Shown: positions 7,070 through 13,971 of the stretch, piece by piece | How positions within the stretch are numbered: position 1 is the first letter of the stretch | Layout of the letters: each line of letters starts with the position of its first letter | NCBI GenBank assembly: GCA_035649235.1 | Contig: DASRJX010000216.1 | Span: forward strand, 1 to 21,292 | Origin: DASRJX01 sp035649235 | GTDB lineage: Bacteria > Acidobacteriota > Polarisedimenticolia > Gp22-AA2 | DNA length: 21,292 nucleotides | Direction of reading: 5' to 3' | Made by a program: the position numbers and the translations under genes | Notes under the pieces: generated by a model | Databases searched by the model: none | Told to the model about the DNA's origin: nothing | The model's input: the letters and a program-made list of their open reading frames with translations, nothing else

Positions 7070-8350
7070 ATGTCCGTCGTCCAGCCCGCACGAGAAAAAC
7101 CCCAAGGGACCCAGAGGACCGCTCCCGATCGGTGGGCCGACATCCGCCGTCCTTACGGGTCGGAGGATGTCGACCGGCTGCGGGGCACGGTCCGGATCGA
7201 GCACACGCTGGCGCGCCTCGGCGCCGAGAAGCTCTGGCGGCTCCTGCACGACGGCCCCTACGTCCACGCGCTCGGCGCCGTGACCGGCCATCAGGCGATG
7301 CAGATGGTGCGCGCCGGGCTGAAGGCGATCTACTGCAGCGGCTGGCAGGTGGCGGCCGATGCGAACCTCGCCGGACAGACCTATCCCGATCAGAGCCTCT
7401 ACCCGGCCAACAGCGTGCCGCAGCTCGTGCGGCGGATCAACCAGGCGCTCCAGCGCGCCGATCAGATCGAGCACGCCGAGGGACGGTCCGAGCGCGACTG
7501 GTACGCCCCGATCGTCGCCGACGCCGAGGCGGGCTTCGGCGGGCCGCTCAACGCGTTCGAGCTCATGAAGTCGATGATCGAGGCGGGCGCCGCGGCGGTG
7601 CACTTCGAGGACCAGCTGTCGTCCGAGAAGAAGTGCGGCCACCTCGGAGGCAAGGTCCTGGTACCCGGGAGCCAGTTCGTCCGGACGCTGGTGGCGGCGC
7701 GGCTCGCGGCCGACGTGCTGGACGTCCCGACGCTGATCATCGCCCGCACCGACGCGGACAGCGCGCGCCTCCTCACGGCCGACGTCGATCCGCGCGATCA
7801 GCCCTTTCTGACGGGGGAGCGCACGCCGGAGGGCTTCTTCCGGATCCGCGGGGGCCTGGAGATGGCGATCGCCCGCGGCCGGGCGTACGCGCCCTACGCG
7901 GATCTCCTCTGGTGCGAGACCTCGACGCCCGATCTGGACGAGGCGCGCCGTTTCGCGGAGGGCATCCACGCGGCCTTCCCCGGCAAGCCGCTGGCCTACA
8001 ACTGCTCGCCGTCGTTCAACTGGGCGAAGCACCTGGGCGAGGGGGCGATCGCCCGGTTCCAGGGGGAGCTCGGGGCGCTGGGGTACCGCTTCCAGTTCGT
8101 GACCCTGGCCGGCTTCCACGCCCTGAACTTCGGCATGTTCGACCTCGCGAGCCGTTACCGCGACGCCGGCATGAGCGCCTACTCCGAGCTCCAGCAGAGC
8201 GAGCTCTCCGCAGAGCGGCAGGGGTACAGCGCCGCGCGCCACCAGCGTGAGGTCGGCACGGGCTATTTCGACGAGGTCGCCCGTGTGATCTCCGACGGCA
8301 GCGCCTCGACGCTGGCGCTCGAGGAGTCGACCGAAAAGGCGGACTTCTGA
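7070..8350 (+). CDS. aceA: Isocitrate lyase
   Basis: Cleaves isocitrate to succinate and glyoxylate, the first step of the glyoxylate shunt. The length of 426 residues is normal for the bacterial enzyme. The catalytic loop KKCGH is at 187-191 with the active-site Cys189, followed by LGGKVLVPGSQFVRTL. Other family blocks are TGHQAMQMVRAGLKAIYCSGWQVAADAN (72-99), PIVADAEAGFGG (147-158), AGAAAVHFEDQ (172-182), IARTDADSA in the middle and AYNCSPSFNW toward the C-terminus. It is complete, with no disabling changes, and carries a strong ribosome site. Pairing with aceB implies growth on acetate, fatty acids or other C2-yielding substrates. No AceK kinase/phosphatase lies next to it, so enzyme-level control by AceK is not indicated here. 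Its stop lies 14 bp from the convergent end of rmlB. Confidence 0.98.
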   Translation: MSVVQPAREKPQGTQRTAPDRWADIRRPYGSEDVDRLRGTVRIEHTLARLGAEKLWRLLHDGPYVHALGAVTGHQAMQMVRAGLKAIYCSGWQVAADANLAGQTYPDQSLYPANSVPQLVRRINQALQRADQIEHAEGRSERDWYAPIVADAEAGFGGPLNAFELMKSMIEAGAAAVHFEDQLSSEKKCGHLGGKVLVPGSQFVRTLVAARLAADVLDVPTLIIARTDADSARLLTADVDPRDQPFLTGERTPEGFFRIRGGLEMAIARGRAYAPYADLLWCETSTPDLDEARRFAEGIHAAFPGKPLAYNCSPSFNWAKHLGEGAIARFQGELGALGYRFQFVTLAGFHALNFGMFDLASRYRDAGMSAYSELQQSELSAERQGYSAARHQREVGTGYFDEVARVISDGSASTLALEESTEKADF

Positions 8351-8364
8351 TCGTTCGGGGCCGC

Positions 8365-9372
8365 TCAGGCCTCGTGGCGGTACTGCCGGCGGTAGTACTC
8401 GAGGTACTCGCCCGACTTGATCGGCTCCCACCAGGCCCGGTTCGACCGGTACCAGCCGACAGTCTCCTCGAGCGCTGATTCGAAGCGCGCTCGGGGCGAC
8501 CAGCCCAGGGCACGCAGCTTGGCGCAGTCGAGGGAATAGCGCCGGTCGTGTCCGGGGCGATCGGTCACGTGCCGGACCAGGGTGCGGGGCTTCCCGAGGC
8601 AGGTCAGGATGCGCTCCGTGACCTCGATGTTGCGGCGTTCGTTGCCGCCGCCGATGTTGTACACCTCTCCCGGGCGCCCCTTCTCCAGCACCACGTCGAG
8701 CGCCGAGCAATGATCGGCGACGTGCAGCCAGTCGCGCACGTTCTGCCCGTCGCCATAGAGCGGAAGCGCCTGATCGTCGAGGGCGTTGGTGATGAACAGA
8801 GGCATCATTTTCTCGGGGTACTGCCGCGGGCCGAAATTGTTCGACGCGCGCGTGATCAAGACCGGCAGCCCGTAGGTGGCGAAGTAGGAGAAGGCCAGCC
8901 GGTCGGCGCCCGCCTTGCTGGCGGCGTAGGGATTCGACGGCATGAGCGCCGCGTCCTCCCGGCTGGATCCCGACGTCACGCTCCCGTAGACCTCGTCAGT
9001 CGAGATCTGGACGAACCGCTCGATGCCGCGGCTGCGCGCCGTCTCGAGAAGCGTGTAGGCACCGTAGATGTCGGTGCGGATGAAGCTGTCGGGATCGCCG
9101 ATGGAGCGGTCGACGTGGGTCTCGGCGGCGAAGTTGAACAGGATGTCGACCCCGTCCCCCCAGGCCGCCTCGACGTCCGGGCGCTCGGCGATGTCGCCTC
9201 GATGGAAGCGGTAGCGCGCGCGGCCCTCGAGGGCCTCGAGGTTCGCGAGGTTGCCGGCGTAGGTCAGCTTGTCCAGGACCACGACCTGCCAGTCGGGATG
9301 CCGCTCCAGGGCGTGGTGGACGAAGTGGGACCCGATGAATCCGGCGCCGCCGGTGACGAGCACGCGCTTCAC
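8365..9372 (-). CDS. rmlB: dTDP-glucose 4,6-dehydratase
   Basis: Converts dTDP-glucose to dTDP-4-keto-6-deoxyglucose with bound NAD+. The protein has 335 residues from GTG at 9372, which places the Rossmann motif TGGAGFIGSH at 7-16, where it belongs. The longer open frame to 9474 runs into rmlA and is rejected. The extended-SDR catalytic set is complete: TDE at 125-127 (STDEVYGS) and Tyr149/Lys153 in NPYAASKAGADRL. Family markers NNFGPRQYPEKMMPLFI (178-194), YGDGQNVRDWLHVADHC (206-222) and EVYNIGGGNERRN (236-248) follow. Translation starts 5 bp after the rmlA stop, so the pair is coupled. rmlC and rmlD are not in the window, so the end product could be dTDP-rhamnose or another deoxysugar. Confidence 0.96.
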   Translation of the reverse strand: MKRVLVTGGAGFIGSHFVHHALERHPDWQVVVLDKLTYAGNLANLEALEGRARYRFHRGDIAERPDVEAAWGDGVDILFNFAAETHVDRSIGDPDSFIRTDIYGAYTLLETARSRGIERFVQISTDEVYGSVTSGSSREDAALMPSNPYAASKAGADRLAFSYFATYGLPVLITRASNNFGPRQYPEKMMPLFITNALDDQALPLYGDGQNVRDWLHVADHCSALDVVLEKGRPGEVYNIGGGNERRNIEVTERILTCLGKPRTLVRHVTDRPGHDRRYSLDCAKLRALGWSPRARFESALEETVGWYRSNRAWWEPIKSGEYLEYYRRQYRHEA

Positions 9373-9377
9373 GATCG

Positions 9378-10121
9378 CTACCGCATCCCGGACGTCAGCC
9401 GGTCGATCATCATCTCGCGCACGAGCTGGTTCGCCCGGAAGAGCGACTCGAAGGTGCCGGCGTCGGTCCACCACCCCTCGAGGATGTCGTGCTGCATCTG
9501 ACCGCGCCGGATGTAGGCGTTGTTGACGTCGGTGATCTCGAGCTCGTTCCGGTCGGAAGGCTTCAGCGTCCCGATGATGTCGAAGACAGCCGCGTCGTAC
9601 ATGTAGATGCCGACGACGGCGTAGTCGGAGGAGGGCTTTCTGGGCTTCTCCTCGATGGCCGTGATCTGCCCGCCCGAGAAGACCGGGACGCCGAAGCGTT
9701 GGGGATCCGGCACCTTCTTGATAAGGATGCGCGCTCCGGACGGCTGGGCGGCGAAGCCGGTGACCTGGCGGCGGATGTCCCCCTCGATGATGTTGTCCCC
9801 CAGCATCACCACGATCTTGTCCCCGCGGGCGAACGGGCGCGCCAGGGCCAGAGCGTCCGCGATGCCGCCCTCACCTTCCTGGTAGGCGTAGGCGATCTCC
9901 TCCAGCCCGTAGTCCTTGCCGTTCCCCAGGAGGCGGAGGAACTCGCCGGCGTGATTGCCGCCGGTCACGATCATCACTTCCCGGATGCCCGCGTCGACCA
10001 GCGTCTTGAGAGGGTAGTGGATCATCGGCCGGTCGTAGACAGGCAGGAGGTGCTTGTTGGTGATCTTCGTCAGGGGGGACAGTCGCGTGCCCAGCCCCCC
10101 GGCGAGGATGATTCCCTTCAT
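9378..10121 (-). CDS. rmlA: Glucose-1-phosphate thymidylyltransferase, short form
   Basis: Makes dTDP-glucose from glucose-1-phosphate and dTTP, the entry step for dTDP-deoxysugars. The protein is 247 residues from the ATG at 10121. An in-frame ATG six codons upstream is less likely, because the family begins MKGIILAGG and a GGAGAGAGG ribosome site precedes 10121. The signature LAGGLGTRLSPLT is at 6-18, NKHLLPVYDRPMI at 22-34, and the metal-binding LGDN at 107-110. IEEKP is at 156-160 and WWTDAGTFESL at 217-227. It lacks the roughly 45-residue C-terminal extension of the classical ~290-residue enzyme, so it is the short class. That class may differ in allosteric control by the pathway end product. 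The gene precedes rmlB in a two-gene unit with its own promoter. Confidence 0.94.
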   Translation of the reverse strand: MKGIILAGGLGTRLSPLTKITNKHLLPVYDRPMIHYPLKTLVDAGIREVMIVTGGNHAGEFLRLLGNGKDYGLEEIAYAYQEGEGGIADALALARPFARGDKIVVMLGDNIIEGDIRRQVTGFAAQPSGARILIKKVPDPQRFGVPVFSGGQITAIEEKPRKPSSDYAVVGIYMYDAAVFDIIGTLKPSDRNELEITDVNNAYIRRGQMQHDILEGWWTDAGTFESLFRANQLVREMMIDRLTSGMR

Positions 10122-10151
10122 GCCCGCCTCTCTCCCCACAGGATGCCCGCG

Positions 10152-10180
10152 AGGCTAACAGAGATGGAGCGGCGTGTAAA
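10152..10180 (-). promoter_or_regulatory. Promoter of rmlAB
   Basis: On the minus strand TTTACA (10175-10180, 5/6 to the -35 consensus) is followed by exactly 17 bp and then TAGCCT (10152-10157), which is preceded by TGT as an extended -10. The predicted RNA start near 10145 leaves about 24 nt to the ATG, room for the GGAGAGAGG ribosome site. Confidence 0.5.
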
Positions 10181-10219
10181 TGGTGGGTGAGGCCTCGGGC
10201 CGGGAGCGATGCAGGCGGC

Positions 10220-10237
10220 GGAGGTCGGCAGACCTCC
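10220..10237. other. GC-rich hairpin between the kinase gene and rmlA
   Basis: GGAGGTC-GGCA-GACCTCC is a perfect 7-bp stem with a 4-nt loop in the 219-bp gene-free stretch 10122-10340. It lies about 100 bp past the minus-strand kinase stop. No T-tract follows on either strand, so it is not a standard intrinsic terminator. It could be an RNA-stabilising or pausing hairpin, or chance. Confidence 0.35.
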
Positions 10238-10340
10238 CCCGTGGACACTCGTGGAACCTGCGTGGGACGGGCGCTCTGCTCCGAGACGGAATCGGCACTG
10301 ACCTGCGCGCTCGATTGCTGAGCGCCGGGACCGGGGGCGA

Positions 10341-11009
10341 TCAGCGGGGGCCGAGCCAGCGCCTGAAGGCGGCACCGAGGCGATACAGTCCCCTGCGGGG
10401 CGGGACGTCGGCGCCCGCGTCCCCCGTGAGGCGGCGGCGCAGCTTCTCGACTGCCCGCAGGTCTGCCTGGCGCATCTGCTCGAAGAGCAGGCGCCAGGGC
10501 CCGCGGCCGTGCGGGTCGACCAGGGCGCAGGTGGACAGGTCGATCACGAAGGGCTGGCCCCCGGGTCCGGCCAGGATGTCGCCGTGGTGCAGGTCGCCGT
10601 GCGCCACGCCTCGCTCGTGCATCGCCCGCACCAGGCGCCGGAGCCTATCGAAGAACCCCGCGTCGAGCTGGCCCGCCCGGAGCGATCGCAGCGGGGGCCC
10701 GTCGATGTACTCGATCGCGATCGCCTGCCGGTCGACCACGCCCAAGAAGCGCGGGATGCCGGGAAGACCCGCCAGACGGTGGTAGGCGCGCGCCTCCCGG
10801 CGCAGCTGCCACGGCCCGAGAAGGCGCCGCACGGGCCAGGAACGCTCCGAGACGTCCTTGACGACGAAGCGCCGCGCGCCGTCGCTCACGAGATCGATCG
10901 TGGCCTTGGTGGCGTTGCGCCCCTGGTGCAGCCGGTGGCGCTCCAGGCCGTGCAGGCCCTCCCGGGTCGGCGGGCGGCCCGCGGGGGCTGTGGTAAGATG
11001 ACGACTCAT
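10341..11009 (-). CDS. Small WaaP/Kdo-kinase/RIO-like kinase (paralogue A)
   Basis: A 222-residue single-domain protein with the protein-kinase-like fold. Visible elements are the beta-3 lysine Lys51 (RRFVVKD), the alpha-C glutamate Glu73 (RREARAY), a hinge IEYIDG at 99-104, the catalytic loop HGDLHHGDIL from 137 with base Asp139, and the DFG-equivalent VIDLS with Asp157. Where protein kinases have the metal-binding Asn five residues after the catalytic Asp, this protein has Asp144. Small bacterial kinases of this shape phosphorylate LPS core sugars (Kdo, heptose) or are undefined Ser/Thr kinases. The cassette around it favours an envelope substrate, but that is inference. The start is ATG 11009; a much longer upstream frame is a shadow of the divergent gene. 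It is clearly paralogous to its neighbour (KD-S--SWPVR, QLRRE-RA). Confidence 0.8.
   Translation of the reverse strand: MSRHLTTAPAGRPPTREGLHGLERHRLHQGRNATKATIDLVSDGARRFVVKDVSERSWPVRRLLGPWQLRREARAYHRLAGLPGIPRFLGVVDRQAIAIEYIDGPPLRSLRAGQLDAGFFDRLRRLVRAMHERGVAHGDLHHGDILAGPGGQPFVIDLSTCALVDPHGRGPWRLLFEQMRQADLRAVEKLRRRLTGDAGADVPPRRGLYRLGAAFRRWLGPR
10989..10999 (+). promoter_or_regulatory. Extended -10 promoter element of kinase paralogue B
   Basis: TGTGGTAAGAT: a TRTG-n extension followed by TAAGAT (4/6). The predicted RNA start is about 11006, downstream of the ATG at 10998. This supports translation from the TTG at 11043, which has a strong ribosome site. No convincing -35 is present. Confidence 0.4.
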
Positions 11010-11021
11010 CGCGCCCCGCGC

Positions 11022-11032
11022 AGAATAGCACA
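11022..11032 (-). promoter_or_regulatory. Extended -10 promoter element of kinase paralogue A
   Basis: On the minus strand this reads TGTGCTATTCT: a TRTG-n extension plus TATTCT (4/6). The predicted RNA start is about 11015, only 6 nt before the ATG at 11009, so the message would be almost leaderless. No Shine-Dalgarno sequence is seen. The element faces, and would sterically conflict with, the promoter of the divergent paralogue. Confidence 0.4.
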
Positions 11033-11036
11033 GGAG
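11032..11036 (+). promoter_or_regulatory. Shine-Dalgarno sequence deciding the start of kinase paralogue B
   Basis: AGGAG (within AGGAGAAGG) lies 6 nt before the in-frame TTG at 11043. The alternative ATG at 10998 has no comparable site and overlaps the divergent kinase start by 12 bp. Confidence 0.55.
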
Positions 11037-11042
11037 AAGGAC

Positions 11043-11678
11043 TTGCTCGCGAACACCCGGCCGGCGACCGATCCGCGGACGGTCGTCACGGTTGTGAAGA
11101 GAGGCCCCTGGGCGAAGGCCGACATCCTGAGGGTGGCGCACGACGGCAGCGAAGCGATACTGAAGGATTTCTCCGGGAAGAGCTGGCCGGTGCGCTGGTT
11201 CGGCCGCCGGCAGCTGCGTCGCGAGCGCCGGGCGCTGCGGCGACTGCAGGGGCTCGCGGGCGTGCCGATCGAGCTGGGCGAGTCGCCACCCTGGGGGCTG
11301 CTGATGGAGCCGGTGCCGGGTGAGGCGATCACGCGCTGGCGGCGCCGCAAACAGGAGGAGATCCTCCCCATGATCGAACGCCTCGTGGCGCTCGTCGATC
11401 GGATCCACGAGCGCGGCGTGGCGCACCTCGATCTTCGCAAGCGCGACAACATCCTGGTCTCCTCCGACGGAGTCCCGACCATCATCGACTTCAACGCCAG
11501 TTTCTGCTTCGAGCGAGGGAGCCTCGCGGCGCGGGTGGTGTTCCCTGTCCTGCGCCGCGTCGACCGGGCGGCCGTGCTCAAGTGGAAGTCGCAGCTCGTC
11601 CCCGATCTTCTCACCTCGGCGGAGCGGCGGCGGCATCGTCGCATGAGCTTTCTGCGGCGCTTCTGGATCTTCAACTGA
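11043..11678 (+). CDS. Small WaaP/Kdo-kinase/RIO-like kinase (paralogue B)
   Basis: A 211-residue kinase-fold protein from TTG 11043. It would be 226 residues from ATG 10998. The beta-3 Lys41 is in ILKDFSGKSWPVR and the alpha-C Glu61 in RRERRAL. The hinge is LLMEPVPGEAI. The catalytic loop HLDLRKRDNIL runs from 128, with base Asp130, and the DFG-equivalent IIDF has Asp149. The loop is one residue longer than usual, so either Asp135 or Asn136 could hold the metal. It lacks a regulatory or membrane domain. It stands head to head with paralogue A and is followed after 1 bp by the GT2 gene, so kinase, GT2 and LAB_N form one unit. A role in phosphorylating a lipid-linked or LPS sugar is a reasonable guess. 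Protein kinase activity cannot be excluded. Confidence 0.8.
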   Translation: MLANTRPATDPRTVVTVVKRGPWAKADILRVAHDGSEAILKDFSGKSWPVRWFGRRQLRRERRALRRLQGLAGVPIELGESPPWGLLMEPVPGEAITRWRRRKQEEILPMIERLVALVDRIHERGVAHLDLRKRDNILVSSDGVPTIIDFNASFCFERGSLAARVVFPVLRRVDRAAVLKWKSQLVPDLLTSAERRRHRRMSFLRRFWIFN

Positions 11679-11679
11679 C

Positions 11680-12408
11680 GTGAGTCCTGCGCGGCCCGCG
11701 GTCGACTTGTCGATCGTCATTCCCGTCTTCAACGAACGCGACAATCTCGAACCGCTCCTGCGCGAGATCGCCGCCAGCCTCTCAGGCCTCGAGGTCTCGT
11801 ATGAGGTTCTGATGATCGATGACGGCAGCACCGATGGGAGCGACGAGGCCCTGCGGCGGCTGCGGGACGTCTATCCGGCCTTGCGCGTCGTCCGCTTCGC
11901 ACGGAACGCGGGCCAGACGGCCGCCATGGATGCGGGGTTCCGCAGGGCCCGAGGCGACGTGATCGTGACCCTGGACGCCGATCTGCAGAACGATCCGGTC
12001 GACATCCCGCGGCTGCTACGCGAGCTGGCGGGGTGGGATGCGATCGTCGGAGTGCGACAGGTCCGGAGGGACAGCTTCGTGCGACGCGTCTCGTCCCGGG
12101 TGGCGAACTGCGTGCGCAACCGGCTCAGCGACGAGACGATCAGCGACACCGGCTGCTCGCTGAAGGCGTACCGCAGGGAGGCCCTGTCGCGGCTGGTGCT
12201 CTACGACGGCATGCATCGGTTCCTGCCCACGCTGCTGAAGATGGAGGGATTCCGAGTGCGCGAGCTGCCTGTGGGCCACCGGCCGCGGGCGCACGGCCGG
12301 TCGAAATACGGCATCTCGAATCGGCTGGTCCCTTCCTTCCTTGATCTCCTGGCGGTCCGATGGATGAAGAAACGGAGGCTGCGCTACGAGGTGGCGGATG
12401 ACGCTTGA
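11680..12408 (+). CDS. DPM1/ArnC-like polyprenyl-phosphate glycosyltransferase (GT2)
   Basis: A 242-residue GT2 enzyme beginning at GTG 11680, 1 bp after the kinase stop. Family blocks are SIVIPVFNERDNL (11-23), LMIDDGSTDGS (44-54), RNAGQTAAMDAGFRRARGD (75-93) and the metal motif DADLQNDP (99-106). DTGCSLKAYRREAL follows from 156 and HGRSKYG at 205-211. This pattern is that of dolichol- or undecaprenyl-phosphate sugar transferases. It lacks the two C-terminal membrane helices of ArnC and matches the soluble DPM1 form instead. It would load a sugar from a nucleotide donor onto a polyprenyl phosphate at the inner face of the membrane. The next gene, LAB_N, overlaps its end by 11 bp. This gene order suggests the pair works together. 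Confidence 0.9.
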   Translation: MSPARPAVDLSIVIPVFNERDNLEPLLREIAASLSGLEVSYEVLMIDDGSTDGSDEALRRLRDVYPALRVVRFARNAGQTAAMDAGFRRARGDVIVTLDADLQNDPVDIPRLLRELAGWDAIVGVRQVRRDSFVRRVSSRVANCVRNRLSDETISDTGCSLKAYRREALSRLVLYDGMHRFLPTLLKMEGFRVRELPVGHRPRAHGRSKYGISNRLVPSFLDLLAVRWMKKRRLRYEVADDA

Positions 12409-12724
12409 ACGCCTGCTGCACGTCGATGTGTGGGTCGCCTTCGGTCTCCTGGGCCAGCTCTTCTTCACCCTGCGCTTCGTGGTGCAGTGGCTGGCCTCCG
12501 AGAAGAGAGGCAGCAGCACCGTGCCGATCGCCTTCTGGTACTTCAGCCTGCTGGGCGGGGCCATGCTGTTCGTCTACGCCTTGTGGTACCGACACGATCT
12601 GGTCTTCACGCTGGGACAGGCCGTCGGCCTGTTCGTCTACACGCGCAATCTGATGCTGATCCGGCGGGGAGGCCCTACCGCCGCTGTGCCGGCCGCTCAG
12701 GGCAGGCCCAGCCCGGGCCCGTAG
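12398..12724 (+). CDS. LAB_N (lipid A synthase N-terminal domain) membrane protein
   Basis: A 108-residue protein with about three hydrophobic helices (13-34, 42-62, 66-84). It matches the LAB_N domain first described at the N-terminus of some lipid-A-disaccharide synthases: GLLGQLFFTLRFVVQWLASE (16-35), SSTVPIAFWYFSLLGG (39-54) and YTRNLMLI (81-88). Here it stands alone, as is common next to polyprenyl-phosphate GT2 and ArnT-like genes. Its biochemical function is not settled; a role in handling or flipping the polyprenyl-linked sugar is inferred from such pairing. The ATG lies inside the GT2 3' end, overlapping by 11 bp, so translation is coupled. The 3' end overlaps the convergent vWA gene by 28 bp. 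Confidence 0.9.
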   Translation: MTLERLLHVDVWVAFGLLGQLFFTLRFVVQWLASEKRGSSTVPIAFWYFSLLGGAMLFVYALWYRHDLVFTLGQAVGLFVYTRNLMLIRRGGPTAAVPAAQGRPSPGP

Positions 12725-13971
12725 TAGCCGGCGCGCGCCTCGACGGTCAGACGGGGATCCGCGACCGTCACGGCGATCGCTCGCCATCGCCCGTCGTGCG
12801 CCGGATTCGTCGATGTGTAGGCGAGGGCGTACTGCTGCCGGAGATCCGAAGCAATCTGCCGGTACACGTCGGAGAGCTGGCCGGCGCGCTCGGGGAAATA
12901 GGCCCGGCCGCCGGTCTGACGGGCCAGGGTCTCCAGGATGTCCCGTAGGCTGCGGGTGCGGCGCAGGTCGAGCTCATTCTCGAGGTGCCGGCCCAGCCCG
13001 ATGGAATAGACGGCCGCCTCGGACCGGTGGGCGTGCTCGAGCGCCTCCTCGAAGAGATGCAGGCTGCCGGGCTCGTTCTCCGAGAGCGCCTGATCCCTCC
13101 CGTCCGACAGGAGCACGATGGCCCGCCGCCCCTCCAGGCCCTGGAGCCGATCGGCGGCGCCGTACACCGCGTCGTACAGGGCGGTCCCGCCCGCCGGCTC
13201 GATGGTCCGAATCCGACCCTTGATCCGGCCTCGATCGGCGGTTGGCTCGGGGTCGACGTGCAGCGTGTCGTCGAACGGCAGGACCAGGACGCGGTCGCCG
13301 GGATCGATGTCGTCCACGAGCTGCTCGGCGCCGCGGCGCGCCAGGTCGATCTTCCCTCCGAGCCGCATGCTGGCGCTGGCGTCGATGAGCAGCGCGAGCG
13401 TCAGCGGCACGCGCGCGGCGCTGAAGTGGCTGATCGTCTGCCGGACCCCGTCCTCCGTCAGCGTGAAGGCGTCGCGGCCGAGATCGAGCGCCGGGCGCCC
13501 CTTTCCGTCACGCACGGTGACGTAGACGTTGACCAGCCGCACCTCTTCGTACTGGCCGATCCGGACCACGCGCGCGAGCAGGACCGCCTCCCCGGTGCGC
13601 CCCTCGGAGTCGAGGGCCACGGCCCGCAGCTTGCGTCCGGCGGCGCCGCGGCCCGCGTCCCACGTCAGCGTGTAGGGGGGCTTCTCGAGCACGGCCAGGA
13701 GCTGGCCGTCGACGTAGAGCGAGATGCTGACGATGCGCGCCGGGGCTTCCGCGGACGCTTCCAGAGTGATCCGGGTGGGACCCTGCAGGAGCGCCGGGGA
13801 TGCCGGTGCCAGGAAGCGGACCGTCACCGGGCCCGCCGGCGCGACGGCGGCCTCGGCGCCGGCAGGGGGCTCCTGGGCCTTCGTCTCCCCGGGAGAGGCG
13901 GCGGCGCAAGGCGGCGCCAGAAGTCCCGCAGCGACACCCGCGATCAGTAGGCTCGCGCGAGATAGACCCAT
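12697..13971 (-). CDS. Secreted vWA protein, 'VWFA-related Acidobacterial domain' type
   Basis: A 424-residue exported protein. It has a signal peptide at 1-25 (GLSRASLLIAGVAAGLLAPP, then CAAAS). A Pro/Ala linker follows, then an Ig-like domain (about 48-135; FLAPASPALLQGPTRITLEA, LYVDGQ). The segment FTLTEDGVRQTISHF (169-183) is typical of this acidobacterial family. The vWA domain from about 190 has an intact metal site: DASAS at 197-201, Thr263 in GGTALYD and Asp290 in LLSDGRD. Such domains bind protein ligands through a metal; the partner is unknown. The start at 13971 is nested 28 bp inside the 3' end of proS and no earlier start gives a signal peptide. It is the last gene of a pcm-proS-vWA run. 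A longer open frame to 15276 is a shadow of proS. Confidence 0.9.
   Translation of the reverse strand: MGLSRASLLIAGVAAGLLAPPCAAASPGETKAQEPPAGAEAAVAPAGPVTVRFLAPASPALLQGPTRITLEASAEAPARIVSISLYVDGQLLAVLEKPPYTLTWDAGRGAAGRKLRAVALDSEGRTGEAVLLARVVRIGQYEEVRLVNVYVTVRDGKGRPALDLGRDAFTLTEDGVRQTISHFSAARVPLTLALLIDASASMRLGGKIDLARRGAEQLVDDIDPGDRVLVLPFDDTLHVDPEPTADRGRIKGRIRTIEPAGGTALYDAVYGAADRLQGLEGRRAIVLLSDGRDQALSENEPGSLHLFEEALEHAHRSEAAVYSIGLGRHLENELDLRRTRSLRDILETLARQTGGRAYFPERAGQLSDVYRQIASDLRQQYALAYTSTNPAHDGRWRAIAVTVADPRLTVEARAGYYGPGLGLP

Noticed and set aside
6638..8710. 690-residue minus-strand open frame
   Set aside because: Antisense to aceB and aceA, which are unmistakable. Its product has no family character and it overlaps the 3' end of rmlB.
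10220..10237. Hairpin considered as an intrinsic terminator
   Set aside because: The stem is good, but no T-tract follows on either strand, so it is listed only as a hairpin.
10509..11678. One long plus-strand protein spanning both kinase regions
   Set aside because: The first 490 bp are antisense to kinase A. The kinase domain B begins only after about 11043, where a promoter and ribosome site sit.
10341..11831. 496-residue minus-strand protein including kinase A
   Set aside because: The part beyond 11009 is antisense to kinase B and the GT2 start and shows no domain. The mirror-image long frames arise because both genes are in register in GC-rich DNA.
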